In this document: one piece after another, positions 47,007 through 54,706 of the stretch
How the letters are laid out: each line of letters opens with the position of its first letter
How positions within the stretch are numbered: position 1 is the stretch's first letter
IMG/VR virus record: IMGVR_UViG_3300025072_002582
Coordinates: 1 to 56,896 of that record
DNA from: a virus
Reading direction: 5' to 3' (one strand)
Length of the DNA stretch: 56,896 bases
Program-made: the position numbers and the translations under genes
Notes under the pieces: model-generated
What the model was told of the DNA's origin: nothing
Database searches by the model: none
The model's input: the letters and a program-made list of their open reading frames with translations, nothing else

Positions 47007-47822
47007 ATGAAAAACTTTTATTTATCTCTTATTTTCCTATCTTTTCTGATAATAAATAGTTGTGCGATACAAACCAACACCCTAAAGAGTTTGGCGACTG
47101 CTAAAAAATCTTTTGTTAAAATAGAAACGCTAGTTAAATTTAAGGTCTGTGAAATAGAAGAAGATATTAATTCTTGTAATCCATATATGATGTTCTCTTC
47201 GGGTTCTGGTATGGTTATTCGTTACGGGAACAACAAGACTATTTTAACTGCCGCTCATGTGTGTAAATCTGACCAATTTACAGGAATGATGGGTCCGTTC
47301 GAAGGGAGCGAAATTATTTTACGGGCCATTGACCGAGAAAATAAAAAATTCTATGTTAATGTTATTAAATATGATGTAGATTTGGATATATGTTTATTGG
47401 ACGCGGAGCAATTGCCAGTTAGCGCGATCCGAATATCTTCAGTTAGGCCTGTATACGGAGATCGAGTTTATAATATAGCCGCTCCTGCAGGTATAGTAGA
47501 TGGAGAAATGGTGCCTTTATACGAGGGATTCTTTTTTGGTGAAAGCCAAAATCGAGCATTTTATAGCATCCCAGTTACCGGTGGGTCATCTGGTTCTCCT
47601 ATCTTAAATATTAAAGGAGAATTAGTTGGGATGATTCACTCTGTACATTATCGCTTCCACCACATCTCTTTATCGGCAACTTATAAAGATCTTTGGAATT
47701 TTTTATCTTTGCCACATAGTCGTACATCAAAATCCCAGAACAAGTGCCTACGTTCAGACTCCGAACAGAGCCTGCTTGAGGAATTTCGACCACCTGGTCC
47801 GCCAATTCTAAAACGTCATTAG
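47007..47822 (+). CDS. Trypsin-like serine protease, predicted lipoprotein (271 aa)
   Basis: This is the only clear plus-strand gene. Residues 1-19 are a signal peptide ending in a lipobox-like FLIINSC, so C19 may be lipidated. The catalytic triad is complete by motif: H84 (TAAHVC), D127 (DVDLDICLL) and S195 (TGGSSGSPIL). The conserved domain ends near residue 232; the last 38 residues are antisense to the RNA methyltransferase gene and look unstructured. No ribosome site is visible before the ATG, and the promoter is unclear (TATGATATAAT runs into the start codon). As a periplasmic or outer-membrane protease it could protect the infected cell or alter its surface; this is inference. Confidence 0.82.
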   Translation: MKNFYLSLIFLSFLIINSCAIQTNTLKSLATAKKSFVKIETLVKFKVCEIEEDINSCNPYMMFSSGSGMVIRYGNNKTILTAAHVCKSDQFTGMMGPFEGSEIILRAIDRENKKFYVNVIKYDVDLDICLLDAEQLPVSAIRISSVRPVYGDRVYNIAAPAGIVDGEMVPLYEGFFFGESQNRAFYSIPVTGGSSGSPILNIKGELVGMIHSVHYRFHHISLSATYKDLWNFLSLPHSRTSKSQNKCLRSDSEQSLLEEFRPPGPPILKRH

Positions 47823-48240
47823 TCAGACCGACTCCTTCTTCTCCGAAGATCATCATTGGTGGCTTTTCTAATAAGGACCAATCAAATTCATTAAGTTTTT
47901 GTGTATTTGGAAGATTATTGTCAATTGCAACAAAAACATATTTATTTTTTAGCTCGCTAAGCTCTTCATATGTGTTAAGGTGTTGCAAGTTAATATAATG
48001 ATGTGAACCAACTGCTCCTCGGCGGTCCCATCTTTTCTTGCCTAAATAAAACACTTCTTTGGCATTGAATGCATTCGCATTGCGAATCATTGTAGAAATA
48101 TTAAAATCACCTTGCCAGTGTTCCATACAAACTGAAAAAGGATTTGCATTTTTTTGCAAATCCTTTTTTATATCTTCAACTGACCAATCTTTATATTTAT
48201 CAATTACATTGCGAGTCCACAAGCTCCAGCGCTCAGACAT
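47611..48240 (-). CDS. SpoU/TrmH-family RNA 2'-O-methyltransferase (209 aa)
   Basis: Three SPOUT motifs are present: N47 to R53 in FNISTMIRNANAF, IFGEEGVGL (131-139), and VEIPQAGSVRSLNVGTCSGI (152-170) forming the SAM-binding knot. It would methylate a ribose in tRNA or rRNA. The start at 48240 (MSERWSLW) has GGAG six bases upstream and overlaps the end of the preceding gene by 8 bases. The last 30 residues run antisense into the lipoprotein protease gene (212-base overlap in total). Confidence 0.85.
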   Translation of the reverse strand: MSERWSLWTRNVIDKYKDWSVEDIKKDLQKNANPFSVCMEHWQGDFNISTMIRNANAFNAKEVFYLGKKRWDRRGAVGSHHYINLQHLNTYEELSELKNKYVFVAIDNNLPNTQKLNEFDWSLLEKPPMMIFGEEGVGLTNDVLELADQVVEIPQAGSVRSLNVGTCSGILMYDYVAKIKNSKDLYKLPIKRCGGSDNVQSESSQLILL

Positions 48241-48556
48241 TATCATCTCCAATAATAATTACATCAAAATTTTCTTGATTATCAAAAATTTCCTGTTGTT
48301 TGTTCTGAATAGCCAGAATGGCATCTTCAAGCTTGAGGTACTGCCCACAACTAATATTTGGATAAGATACGGCATTATAATTCATCATCAACCTGTCAGA
48401 CACCGACATCTTAAGAGTTTTATCTTCTCGGTACTTCTTCCAATCGACGTCGTGCTTCTCTTTTATTTCAGTATGTATAAAGCCTAAACAATTACCATTT
48501 CTCCAAACATATCTCTTCGAAGGTATAAATGTATCTTTTACTATTCTATAATTCAT
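48233..48556 (-). CDS. Protein of unknown function (107 aa)
   Basis: MNYRIVKDTFIPSKRYVWRNGN... is a small, mixed alpha/beta protein with a start like WYVERSNGKVIGFI-type phage proteins, and an acidic end (VIIIGDDNV). It lies 8 bases after PurA and overlaps the RNA methyltransferase start. No motif recognised. Confidence 0.7.
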   Translation of the reverse strand: MNYRIVKDTFIPSKRYVWRNGNCLGFIHTEIKEKHDVDWKKYREDKTLKMSVSDRLMMNYNAVSYPNISCGQYLKLEDAILAIQNKQQEIFDNQENFDVIIIGDDNV

Positions 48557-48564
48557 AATTTATT

Positions 48565-49662
48565 TTACCAGTAGTTAAGACCCAAAATACCTTCTTCAGA
48601 AGAATAAAGACGATCCGAATTAAAACACTCTCCCAAATTAATCTTGTTGTCAGAAAAATGTACTTCTTCTAAAATATATGCGATGCCACTATAATTTGAT
48701 AATTTTTCATTCATATTACCATGAAGTCGTTTCATAATAAAAATTTGCATTTCCTCGCCACTGGCGAATTCATGAAGTTCACCTCCACTATAAACTGCAA
48801 AATGATTTAGTTTTTCCAAAACATCAACCTTATTAAGCACAAGATGGCTAACACCATTAATATTAATAGACTTAATTAGTCTATCAAGGTCCAGCCAATT
48901 ACATTGTCTAGGACGACCAGTTGTTGCGCCGTATTCTTCACCAATTTCTCTAACTTCATTAAAAATTTTATTATTTGGTTCAAAAGTCTTCGTGCCCACA
49001 TACGTATCGTAAACTTTTCCAACGCCCCAAACATTCCTGATCGCACGTGGCGATATGCTGTTAAGGAGCGCGCTGGCAGAAATGCAGTGGCTGGAAGTAA
49101 CATATGGATAGTCACCCCAGTCAATATCCAGCTCAAACCCTTGAGCGCCCTCACACAAAATTTTAACATCATTTTCATTATTAAAAAATTCCTCATAAAG
49201 ATCAATTAAAAATGGTTCTAATTCCAAAGCATCCTTTGCTTGCAAGCCGGTACGATTATATTTATTACGATAAGCTGGCCCATTGCCTTTTTTGGTTGTA
49301 CCAAGTTTTTCATCTTTGCCATCTTCACTCAGATGATCACTGGTAATAATGTGACAATTTTTAGCTATTTTAACCAATGATGTATCGATATCAGCTTTTC
49401 TTAGTTCTTCCAATTCTTCAAAGAAATGCTGAATATTCAATACACACCCGCTTCCAATAATACTTTTAACCCCATAAAAAACACCAGCTGGAATATAATG
49501 TGTTACAAATTTACGACCATTATGATAAATGGTATGACCAGCATTTCCGCCTCCGTTGAACCTTAATACATGCGTGTAGTCGCCTTCCGAACACAAATGA
49601 TGTGTTACCTTCCCCTTTGCTTCATCTCCATGTTGCAAGCCTACAACAATATCCGCAATCAT
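48565..49662 (-). CDS. Short adenylosuccinate synthetase family protein (PurA/PurZ type, 365 aa)
   Basis: PurA family: G12-D13-E14-A-K-G-K (catalytic Asp13 and P-loop), GGGNAGHT (37-44), GTTKKGNGPAY (121-131), CEGAQG then DYPYVTSSH, TTGRPRQ (247-253), and N277-K-V-D280, the base-recognition motif for GTP. At 365 residues it is shorter than bacterial PurA (about 430) and closer to archaeal PurA and phage PurZ. Asp13 is kept; the canonical PurZ enzymes that make 2-aminoadenylosuccinate have Ser there. The reaction is thus IMP (or possibly dGMP) plus aspartate plus GTP. No MazZ- or DatZ-like gene is seen in this window, so a diaminopurine genome cannot be claimed. Confidence 0.85.
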   Translation of the reverse strand: MIADIVVGLQHGDEAKGKVTHHLCSEGDYTHVLRFNGGGNAGHTIYHNGRKFVTHYIPAGVFYGVKSIIGSGCVLNIQHFFEELEELRKADIDTSLVKIAKNCHIITSDHLSEDGKDEKLGTTKKGNGPAYRNKYNRTGLQAKDALELEPFLIDLYEEFFNNENDVKILCEGAQGFELDIDWGDYPYVTSSHCISASALLNSISPRAIRNVWGVGKVYDTYVGTKTFEPNNKIFNEVREIGEEYGATTGRPRQCNWLDLDRLIKSININGVSHLVLNKVDVLEKLNHFAVYSGGELHEFASGEEMQIFIMKRLHGNMNEKLSNYSGIAYILEEVHFSDNKINLGECFNSDRLYSSEEGILGLNYW

Positions 49663-49664
49663 CT

Positions 49665-49886
49665 CTACTCCTTAATTAAATTTTTCCTGCACCAATGCAG
49701 AGTTTTAGTTTGTACATTTCCAGTACGTAGATTTTTGACCCTAGCTGACTCATTCTCTTCGCTAATATTGATCAGAATTACTTTCTCCGAAGGTCTAGAC
49801 CTCTTGGTATAGGTCTCATCTAAGAATAATTTTATGTGCCTATATTTAGCATACTCTTGTAAATAAATTTCTTTTGATGAAGACAT
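49665..49886 (-). CDS. Small basic protein (73 aa)
   Basis: The start is at 49886 (MSSSKEIYLQEYAKYRHIKLF), with AAGGA six bases upstream; an in-frame extension to 49940 would read through the tRNA-like element and is rejected. The protein ends TLHWCRKNLIKE and resembles small phage proteins of unknown role. It lies 2 bases before purA. Confidence 0.65.
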   Translation of the reverse strand: MSSSKEIYLQEYAKYRHIKLFLDETYTKRSRPSEKVILINISEENESARVKNLRTGNVQTKTLHWCRKNLIKE

Positions 49887-49902
49887 ATAATTTCCTTGTA
49901 CC

Positions 49903-49982
49903 TGGTGGGACAGGTGGGGATCGAACCCACATGTAACCATTTACTCTTTCTACGCTTTATAAGAGCGAGGAGATACTATCCC
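49903..49982 (-). tRNA. tRNA-like gene with atypical core, anticodon unclear
   Basis: Minus strand: a 7-bp acceptor stem (GGGATAG with CTGTCCC, one G-U pair), discriminator A, encoded CCA, and a perfect T arm (GTGGG, loop TTCGATC, CCCAC). Only 43 bases lie between the TA after the acceptor and the T arm, and they do not make a normal D arm. Alternatives: an anticodon-like arm CGCT/AGCG with loop CTTATAA (anticodon UAU), or a CTCTT/AAGAG stem with a 12-base loop, followed by a GTAA/TTAC variable arm. It may be a degenerate or structurally reduced tRNA, or a tRNA-like RNA. CCA end is at 49903. Confidence 0.5.
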
Positions 49983-49998
49983 ATACAAAATTATTGTA

Positions 49999-50014
49999 AG
50001 GACGTGTAAGTCCT
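49999..50014. other. 5-bp hairpin upstream of the tRNA-like gene
   Basis: AGGAC and GTCCT form a 5-bp stem with a 6-base loop, between the 56-residue gene and the tRNA-like gene. There is no U-run, so it does not look like a terminator. It may be part of the RNA processing signal. Confidence 0.35.
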
Positions 50015-50022
50015 GAGTAAAG

Positions 50023-50193
50023 TCAGTCTAAAAGCAATTTTAGTTGCTTCTTTGTTTCGTTAACTAGATTACCCTCTTCTTTAAGCTCTTCGTATTGAAG
50101 ACGAGCTAAATGAGGATATTTTTCAAACAGTTGCGGTAGGGTCAAACATTCTTCTGTTTGAAGTTTTCTTATTTCGTTTGCGATTTTTCCCAC
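50023..50193 (-). CDS. Small helical protein, GTG start (56 aa)
   Basis: The frame MGKIANEIRKLQTEECLTLP... ending in KKQLKLLLD begins at a GTG at 50193 with GAAGGAAAAGAAGC just before it, and overlaps the last 71 bases of the 94-residue gene in another frame. The composition is that of a real helical protein (LARLQYEELKEEG). Its end contains an AAGCAA/TTGCTT hairpin at 50032-50049. Function unknown. Confidence 0.6.
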   Translation of the reverse strand: MGKIANEIRKLQTEECLTLPQLFEKYPHLARLQYEELKEEGNLVNETKKQLKLLLD

Positions 50194-50407
50194 GCTTCTT
50201 TTCCTTCTTTTCTTCGAAATCTGGATGTAACCTAGTTTTAACTACGAAGCGGCCCTGAGACAGGGCCCTTACTTTAACTTGCATACCTTTATGCTTCTCA
50301 TCTGCAGACCAAATTTCAATTAATCTATTTCTTTTTAGATCTGCTTCGTTGAAGCTGAGATGATATGATTCATTCTTCCAAAGTTTGCCAGTATTAGTAT
50401 CAGACAT
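50123..50407 (-). CDS. Small basic protein (94 aa)
   Basis: MSDTNTGKLWKNESYHLSFNEADL... has a folded N-terminal part (residues 1-65, KHKGMQVKVRALSQGRFVVKTRL) and a very basic end (EEKKEKKRGKNRKRNKKTSNRR). Its ATG overlaps the stop of the preceding 53-residue gene (TAATG). A nucleic-acid-binding role would fit the charge, but no family is recognised. Confidence 0.65.
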   Translation of the reverse strand: MSDTNTGKLWKNESYHLSFNEADLKRNRLIEIWSADEKHKGMQVKVRALSQGRFVVKTRLHPDFEEKKEKKRGKNRKRNKKTSNRRMFDPTATV

Positions 50408-50568
50408 TATTTAATACTTCTAACAGTCTTAAGTACTTGCTTAAGATCCTCCGCAACAGCTACCTTGAAAGTAGCTAAATTATTAGTAAGTACAAAGACT
50501 TCATCAACTAATTTATTGATTCTACTTTGAATTTGTTCAATCTTTTCAGAATTTTCCTTTACAGACAT
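50407..50568 (-). CDS. Small coiled-coil protein (53 aa)
   Basis: MSVKENSEKIEQIQSRINKL... is a short, wholly helical protein with heptad-like leucines and isoleucines (IEQIQSRINKLVDEVFVLTNNL). AAGGAAACAAACA precedes the ATG at 50568, and its TAA overlaps the next ATG. Function unknown. Confidence 0.65.
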   Translation of the reverse strand: MSVKENSEKIEQIQSRINKLVDEVFVLTNNLATFKVAVAEDLKQVLKTVRSIK

Positions 50569-50653
50569 TGTTTGTTTCCTTATAATAGTAAGCAGGACTT
50601 GCTTTCAATAACTATTATATATACAATAAGTGTAATAGTTAAATAATTTAAAT

Positions 50654-52732
50654 TTATTTTTTAGATTCTTTAAGAATCTTTAATTTAATTGGTTTTTTAG
50701 ATTCAGACTTAATATTAGTCTTTTTCTTTTGTTCTTTGATAATTTTTAATTTAATTGGTTTTTTAGATTCTTCAAACCGTCGGCCACCGCCACCGCCACC
50801 GCTAGCGCCTGGCGGGCCTAGAGTACGTAGGGCCTCTCGCGTACCTGCGTGTGGTGATGAACTGCTTTCTGTTTCAGCTCCGGAACAATCCGGATTTCTA
50901 GATTTGCTTACATACCAAGAAAGTTCTCCCATTTCTTTAAGCCAATCACATGCACGCTCACCTGGGATTTTACGTACCTTCTTCCAAATTGGAATTTTAG
51001 TTCTAATACCGTCTTGTACACCTTCTTTCCAGCCGGTTATATCATAACCAAATGATTTTCCTAATTCGTCTTGTCTTGGGTCCATGGGGTCCCAATCCTT
51101 AAAGGATTCCATCGTACAAAAATATGGCATGCACTTCTTTTTAAGTACTTCTTTGTGTTCAGCACTTCCTTCTCGATAGCCTCCACCATGTTCATCACTC
51201 CAATCTACTGCAGAGTCTAAATCATCTGAATCGATTTCTTTATGTCGGCGAGTTGGGTCATTCTGTCCTTTGCCCCAGCCATTATTCCAAAGTGCATATT
51301 TGAAATGTAATTTTTTAAATTCTTTCTTGAAGTATGCAGCTGTAGTATGATCCATATAATCAACAACACTCATTATAGAGGACACTCCAATTCCGGCTGT
51401 CATAACAGTTTTTACTTCTTTTAAAAATTCTGGATGAGCTTCTCGTTCAACCATAGCTTTAAGATCCACTAGGGAAGTAGGCATTTCAATATTGTTTTGA
51501 TCAAAGATCATCGCCACATTGTCTCCAAAAAGTAGCTGAAGAACCCAATATATAATTTTTTGTAATAACTCAATTGGAAGTTTAGCCATGGCCATCCAGA
51601 AGTCGTCGTCGTCGTCAAACGCGGCCGCACCTGCCCACAATATTGTAATTATAACAGCTAAAAATGCCATTAATTTTACACCAAATTTTGTTACCTTTAC
51701 ACCCGAATCAGCTAGCCAAATAAATCTAGCTAGGAGTTTTTGTAGTGGTTTTCCACTATCTAATTTCAGTAAATGTTCTAAAAATTCAAGCGCCTTTCTT
51801 CTAGCAACCTTGTCTGACTCACCACTCTTAATAAGATCATCAAAAAACTGATCATATTTCTTTTTTTGTTTAGGCGACATACCCTCTTCGGCCGCAACTT
51901 GACGCTTTATGGCCGCCCGGCGAAAGGCTTTTTTCTCATCTAAATATTGTTGATATCTAGCCCGCTCACCGCCGGCCTCTAAATTTGCATTTCTTTTTTC
52001 TTTATTGCGTCTTTCCCGTGCTTTTTTCTCTTCCTTGGATTCTCCTTCTTTTCGTGACTCCGGAGCCTCATAATCAGGTGGGGTCCCCGATGGGCCCCCC
52101 GCTCCGCCTGGCCCTCCTGGATAAGATGGGGTTAATTCTGGCGTAACTCTTCCTCTGAATCTACGCCAATCTCTAAATTTTTGCATTAACGTTTTACTTT
52201 CCAAAGACCCAGGCTCTGGGAGGCGAATTACTCGTCGTTGTCGATTATTTATGTTCCACATGGGGTTGTCCCGAAAATATTCGGGAGCAGTATTCCAGAA
52301 ACGATCTATATCAAATGAATTTATTCGCATATGTGATTCAGGAATTCGAATTATGCCTTTTGTATCATGATGACCAATAGCCCAATTACCAGTTTTTTGA
52401 TTGTAAAATAATCTATCACCGGCATTATGATCAAACATCCCAGTATTTGCAAATGCATTATTAAACATATGATTTTGTTCTGGTGTTGCTGATACCCAAT
52501 TAGATTTAAATCGACGTCCCGTTCCCCGCGTCCGCGTAGCGCCGGCCGGCCGCCTTCGCGTGCGCACTATTTCACCAGAATTATCATCCCAACTAGACAA
52601 AATTCTGATCCAGTGCTCATCTTCCATGCCGAAAAATATTTTTTCGTAATCAGCTGCTGATGGTGTCCATTTTGGTAATTTGGCTTCTTTTAATAATTCA
52701 AATTCACGCCAATTTTCAAATAATTTTTTCAT
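50654..52732 (-). CDS. Leader-bearing virion-packaging candidate with TM segment (692 aa)
   Basis: Starts with the shared leader MKKLFENWREFELLKEAKL; L14-K15-E16 followed by Ala matches the L-x-E cut site of T4-type prohead proteases. Next is an Arg-rich stretch (RTRRRPAGATRTRGTGRRFK, residues about 57-76) encoded by unusually GC-rich DNA (52508-52572), then a Gly/Pro linker, a charged coiled region (EEKKARERRNKEKRN), a membrane segment near 347-370 (LMAFLAVIITILWAGAAAF) and an amphipathic helix (LLQKIIYWVLQLLFG). The C-terminus has a run of Gly and two copies of ESKKPIKLKI(I/L)KE. It fits an internal head protein delivered to the host membrane; that role is inference. Confidence 0.75.
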   Translation of the reverse strand: MKKLFENWREFELLKEAKLPKWTPSAADYEKIFFGMEDEHWIRILSSWDDNSGEIVRTRRRPAGATRTRGTGRRFKSNWVSATPEQNHMFNNAFANTGMFDHNAGDRLFYNQKTGNWAIGHHDTKGIIRIPESHMRINSFDIDRFWNTAPEYFRDNPMWNINNRQRRVIRLPEPGSLESKTLMQKFRDWRRFRGRVTPELTPSYPGGPGGAGGPSGTPPDYEAPESRKEGESKEEKKARERRNKEKRNANLEAGGERARYQQYLDEKKAFRRAAIKRQVAAEEGMSPKQKKKYDQFFDDLIKSGESDKVARRKALEFLEHLLKLDSGKPLQKLLARFIWLADSGVKVTKFGVKLMAFLAVIITILWAGAAAFDDDDDFWMAMAKLPIELLQKIIYWVLQLLFGDNVAMIFDQNNIEMPTSLVDLKAMVEREAHPEFLKEVKTVMTAGIGVSSIMSVVDYMDHTTAAYFKKEFKKLHFKYALWNNGWGKGQNDPTRRHKEIDSDDLDSAVDWSDEHGGGYREGSAEHKEVLKKKCMPYFCTMESFKDWDPMDPRQDELGKSFGYDITGWKEGVQDGIRTKIPIWKKVRKIPGERACDWLKEMGELSWYVSKSRNPDCSGAETESSSSPHAGTREALRTLGPPGASGGGGGGRRFEESKKPIKLKIIKEQKKKTNIKSESKKPIKLKILKESKK
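50679..50770. repeat. 26-bp direct repeats at the 692-aa gene's 3' end
   Basis: Bases 50679-50704 are identical to 50745-50770. They encode the repeated C-terminal motif KKPIKLKI of the 692-residue protein. Such repeats can expand or contract by slippage. Confidence 0.85.
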
Positions 52733-52803
52733 AAATAAATTCTCACATTATAAATAGTTATTATATTTTATAATAGCCTAACCTAGACTTAAACTAAATC
52801 AGG

Positions 52804-53100
52804 TCATGTTTCTTCAATTGGTTGAGCCAGCGGTCCATTTCCCGACCAAGCAGATTCATCTACTTCTTCTTTGGACACCTCATAAGTCAAACATTCACAT
52901 ATCCACTTACCTTCACTTGTTTGCGCAAAATCTAAATTAATTTTTTCAGCAACACATTGATAATTTTTATTAAAAATACAATCATGACATTCGCAGTGAC
53001 ATTCTACTTTTGGTATACTTTCTCTCTCTATACCAGGTCTAATAGGTACAATATTATCTTCTTTTAAGAATTTATTCCAATTTTCAAATAAATTTTTCAT
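52804..53100 (-). CDS. Leader-bearing cysteine-rich small protein, DUF1540-like (98 aa)
   Basis: The start MKNLFENWNKFLKEDN has the shared leader, with L12-K13-E14 as a candidate cut site. Residues 34-75 hold a cysteine cluster (VECHCECHDCIFNKNYQC, then CECLTYE) very like DUF1540 repeats (C-x-x-x-x-C-x-N-x4-C-x-A ... C-x-T), which probably bind a metal. GAGG lies upstream of the ATG at the end of the preceding gene. It may be a small injected protein. Confidence 0.72.
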   Translation of the reverse strand: MKNLFENWNKFLKEDNIVPIRPGIERESIPKVECHCECHDCIFNKNYQCVAEKINLDFAQTSEGKWICECLTYEVSKEEVDESAWSGNGPLAQPIEET

Positions 53101-53101
53101 T

Positions 53102-54706
53102 TTATGACCTCAGCAAAATTTTAATTTTGTAAGTAGATTGCTTATTTTCTCTTAGTAAATCTTCTAGTTTTTCACAATCAATAACATCACATATATCTAA
53201 TTCAAACATATCAAAAGTAACTGTTCTAGAAATTTCTTTTATTTTTTTTCTTATTCTTTCTACTACTTCTTTAAGCACTAGTTTTATTGCAGCTTCTTCG
53301 TCTCCCATAGCAACTAATACAATACATCTCATATATAGTGCACGATTTTCTTTCCAATTTTCTGGTAATAATTGTTTATATAGCCAATCAATAAGTATTT
53401 TTTCTTGTTTTTCGGTAAGTTGTAATTTTTCAATCCATTTTATTTTTAAATTTAAATTTTTTCCAGCCCAGAAGCCTATTAACCATTTGGCAAATTGTTT
53501 AAATATTTTTTCATGATAATGTTCTGGAAAGTCCATTACCATATCAAAACAAGGGCTTTCATACCAATTTTCGGCAGCACAATATTGATCAAAGAATTGT
53601 TTTATATAAATTAACACATGCTCTTTATACCCAGGAGCAAAAACATATATTCCGTCCTTTGTTATTTTAACTGCAGTTAATTCTGTAGGGTATGGTACTT
53701 TTCCTGTTGGTTCTGGTTTTACATATGTTGGATCTTCCGGCCCGGATTCTGGATCTGATATTAATTCTTCTAACGCTTTTATAATATTTTTATTGTGAAC
53801 TTCCATGGTGGCACCGGTTAAATACCCATGAATTTCACTAAATAAATCTATGTCCTCCTCTTCTCTTCCCTGACCTTTTCTATTATGAGTTTTACTAATT
53901 CTAAATAATGTATTAATTTCTTCGCTTTCAATTCCTCTTGCCATAATTCCACTTGTTGAAAAATCAAGCACATATGTATTTTTACCACCTTTCGGATGTG
54001 GAGCATGGCCCCCCGCACGATAATATGCCGTAAAACTTAATTTTTCTCCAGCTTTTATATATCCTTTTATTTCTTGTAAATTTCCATCTGATGTGGCATC
54101 ATCAGGTATCCATATAGAATTTTCATTTCCCATATAAGATCCAACTAAAGCATAATATTTGTTTTCTAAAGTTTCGAACGAGGGCAAGCTAATTAATAAT
54201 TCTTCTTCTGGTGTCAATGCACCATCTTCTTGCGGATTTTTAATTTTATCATTAATAAGATCAAAAGTATTAAGTACGGCACTAGGTACTTCTTTTGCAA
54301 ATTGTTTTGCTTCTTCACCTTGGTATACTATTTTTCCGGTTGATGTATGCAAAACATATACATTTTCAAACATATCAATTTCTTTTGAAGCATCGCGATA
54401 TATTGCCATGGCTTGTGGACGATCAAATTCATGCATGTGTTTTATTACATGACTTCTGCCAGCATGAGTCTTCCCACGCTTTGCGTATACTTCATCTGGA
54501 CTAAAAACAATAACATATTTACCCCAAGTCTTATTTGATTCTCTTCCTGATTTAGGAAGAGGTTTTATTTTATCAGTACCTGGCCTATCCTCATCGCTGG
54601 TATGAAAGAACATGTTGTCTCTTTCATCGCCCGCAAGATCTTGTTGAAGATCCTCATGCAATATTTCTTTTTGATATTTTCGCCAATTTTCAAATAGTTT
54701 CTTCAT
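53102..54706 (-). CDS. Leader-bearing protein of unknown activity (534 aa)
   Basis: Begins MKKLFENWRKYQKEILHEDL; L16-H17-E18 is the candidate cut site. The mature part is not recognised. Notable pieces: HAGRSHVIKHMHEFD near residue 82, TAYYRAGG followed 17 residues later by DFSTSG, and a helical C-terminal half. The R/STS pieces recall ADP-ribosyltransferases, but the spacing is too short and no clear E-x-E follows. Its first 27 coding bases and leader are nearly identical to those of the 359-residue gene upstream. Candidate injected protein; activity unknown. Confidence 0.7.
   Translation of the reverse strand: MKKLFENWRKYQKEILHEDLQQDLAGDERDNMFFHTSDEDRPGTDKIKPLPKSGRESNKTWGKYVIVFSPDEVYAKRGKTHAGRSHVIKHMHEFDRPQAMAIYRDASKEIDMFENVYVLHTSTGKIVYQGEEAKQFAKEVPSAVLNTFDLINDKIKNPQEDGALTPEEELLISLPSFETLENKYYALVGSYMGNENSIWIPDDATSDGNLQEIKGYIKAGEKLSFTAYYRAGGHAPHPKGGKNTYVLDFSTSGIMARGIESEEINTLFRISKTHNRKGQGREEEDIDLFSEIHGYLTGATMEVHNKNIIKALEELISDPESGPEDPTYVKPEPTGKVPYPTELTAVKITKDGIYVFAPGYKEHVLIYIKQFFDQYCAAENWYESPCFDMVMDFPEHYHEKIFKQFAKWLIGFWAGKNLNLKIKWIEKLQLTEKQEKILIDWLYKQLLPENWKENRALYMRCIVLVAMGDEEAAIKLVLKEVVERIRKKIKEISRTVTFDMFELDICDVIDCEKLEDLLRENKQSTYKIKILLRS

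Noticed and set aside
48565-49662. Claim that this phage has a 2-aminoadenine (Z) genome
   Set aside because: The PurA-family protein keeps Asp13, and no datZ, mazZ or dpoZ-like gene is seen in the window.
49887-49940. N-terminal extension of the 73-residue gene
   Set aside because: It would translate the acceptor and T arm of the tRNA-like gene; the internal ATG at 49886 has a proper ribosome site.
50032-50049. AAGCAA/TTGCTT hairpin as a transcription terminator
   Set aside because: It lies within the end of the 56-residue coding frame and is followed by only a short T run.
53102-54706. Second ADP-ribosyltransferase in the 534-residue protein
   Set aside because: YYR and FSTSG are present, but only about 17 residues apart and without a convincing E-x-E at the right distance.
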